A stretch of DNA of 64,000 bases, taken from Trichuris trichiura (Eukaryota; Nematoda; Enoplea; Trichinellida; Trichuridae). Numbering within the stretch: position 1 is the stretch's first letter; each line of letters opens with the position of its first letter. The notes under the pieces are model-generated. The model did not search any database, was not told the DNA's origin, and saw only the letters and a list, made by a program, of their open reading frames with translations. The translations under genes were made by a program, and so were the position numbers. Of the stretch, positions 63,810 to 64,000 are shown one piece after another. The stretch lies in the NCBI GenBank assembly GCA_037903355.1, contig JBAJFE010000014.1, positions 310,001 through 374,000 on the forward strand, read 5' to 3'.

Positions 63810-64000
63810 ATGCAAGCGACGGAGTCATTTCATAGTAACGAGAAAGCTGAGAACCACCTACTCGTTGCCTCGAACGGAGACGGCCGACTATCGGTTTATT
63901 CATGCAGTCTACGGCGCCAGATGACGCTCAGTGGACGGAAGAAAATCTAACGCATCAAAGTGTACTCAAGTTTGCCAGCCACAGCTGCCTAGTCAACAAC
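63810..64000 (+). CDS. Possible start of a WD-repeat gene, partial
   Basis: From an ATG at 63810 a frame reads MQATESFHSNEKAEN, then LLVASNGDGRLSVYS. This looks like the end of a WD repeat blade, as at the N-terminus of WDR-type proteins. It then runs to a stop near 63950. From 63935 a different frame, directly after an acceptor-like TTCATGCAG, reads STAPDDAQWTEENL and on to the window end. The two pieces cannot be joined by a normal intron as they stand, so either the first frame is fortuitous, a base is wrong, or exons are missing. No family is named. Confidence 0.28.

Overview
This window is nuclear DNA of a small-genome invertebrate animal. Introns are mostly 49-60 nt with GT-AG ends, coding exons are interrupted every 50-350 bp, and the gene set is metazoan: a SUMO ligase of the SMC5/6 complex, a SMARCAL1-type helicase with a HARP domain, a neuropeptide GPCR and a regulatory M14 carboxypeptidase. 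The compact introns, the peptide-signalling genes and a secreted 13-cysteine protein fit a nematode. The moderate AT content would suit an enoplean such as the Trichuris/Trichinella group, but that placement is inference. Most gene models below were assembled by hand from ORF pieces, GT/GC-AG splice signals, matching reading-frame phase and family motifs.

Layout. 0.9-2.4 kb (+): NSMCE2/MMS21-like SUMO E3 ligase. 3.0-4.9 kb (+) and 7.6-9.8 kb (-): two tail-to-tail paralogues of an unrecognised secreted-type single-pass membrane protein with shared cysteines and shared intron phases. 12.0-13.0 kb (+): pyridoxamine 5'-phosphate oxidase (PNPO). It converges at 98 bp distance on 13.1-16.0 kb (-), a 12-exon SMARCAL1 orthologue. 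16.12-16.45 kb: a probable solo LTR with a 5-bp target duplication just upstream of SMARCAL1. 18.8-20.2 kb (-): NPY/NPF-like neuropeptide receptor.

20.2-50.4 kb is a 30-kb stretch in which I can support no gene. It holds several inverted repeats, notably perfect 36-bp arms at 39.0-39.2 kb. 50.5-51.85 kb (-): a secreted or membrane-anchored 13-cysteine protein. About 54.1-54.8 kb (+): a run of exons resembling part of a MAM domain, gene limits unresolved. 56.6-60.4 kb (+): CPE/CPD-family metallocarboxypeptidase with a 1.3-kb intron that may contain a small nested gene or relic. 63.05-63.16 kb: a 108-bp near-perfect palindrome. The right edge may enter a WD-repeat gene.

Functional themes. Genome maintenance (NSMCE2, SMARCAL1) and neuropeptide biology (a receptor, and an enzyme family that trims basic residues from peptides) each appear twice, but nothing shows co-regulation or operons. 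Two introns, in SMARCAL1 and in the carboxypeptidase, appear to use a GC donor with the same hexamer. All splice models need transcript support.
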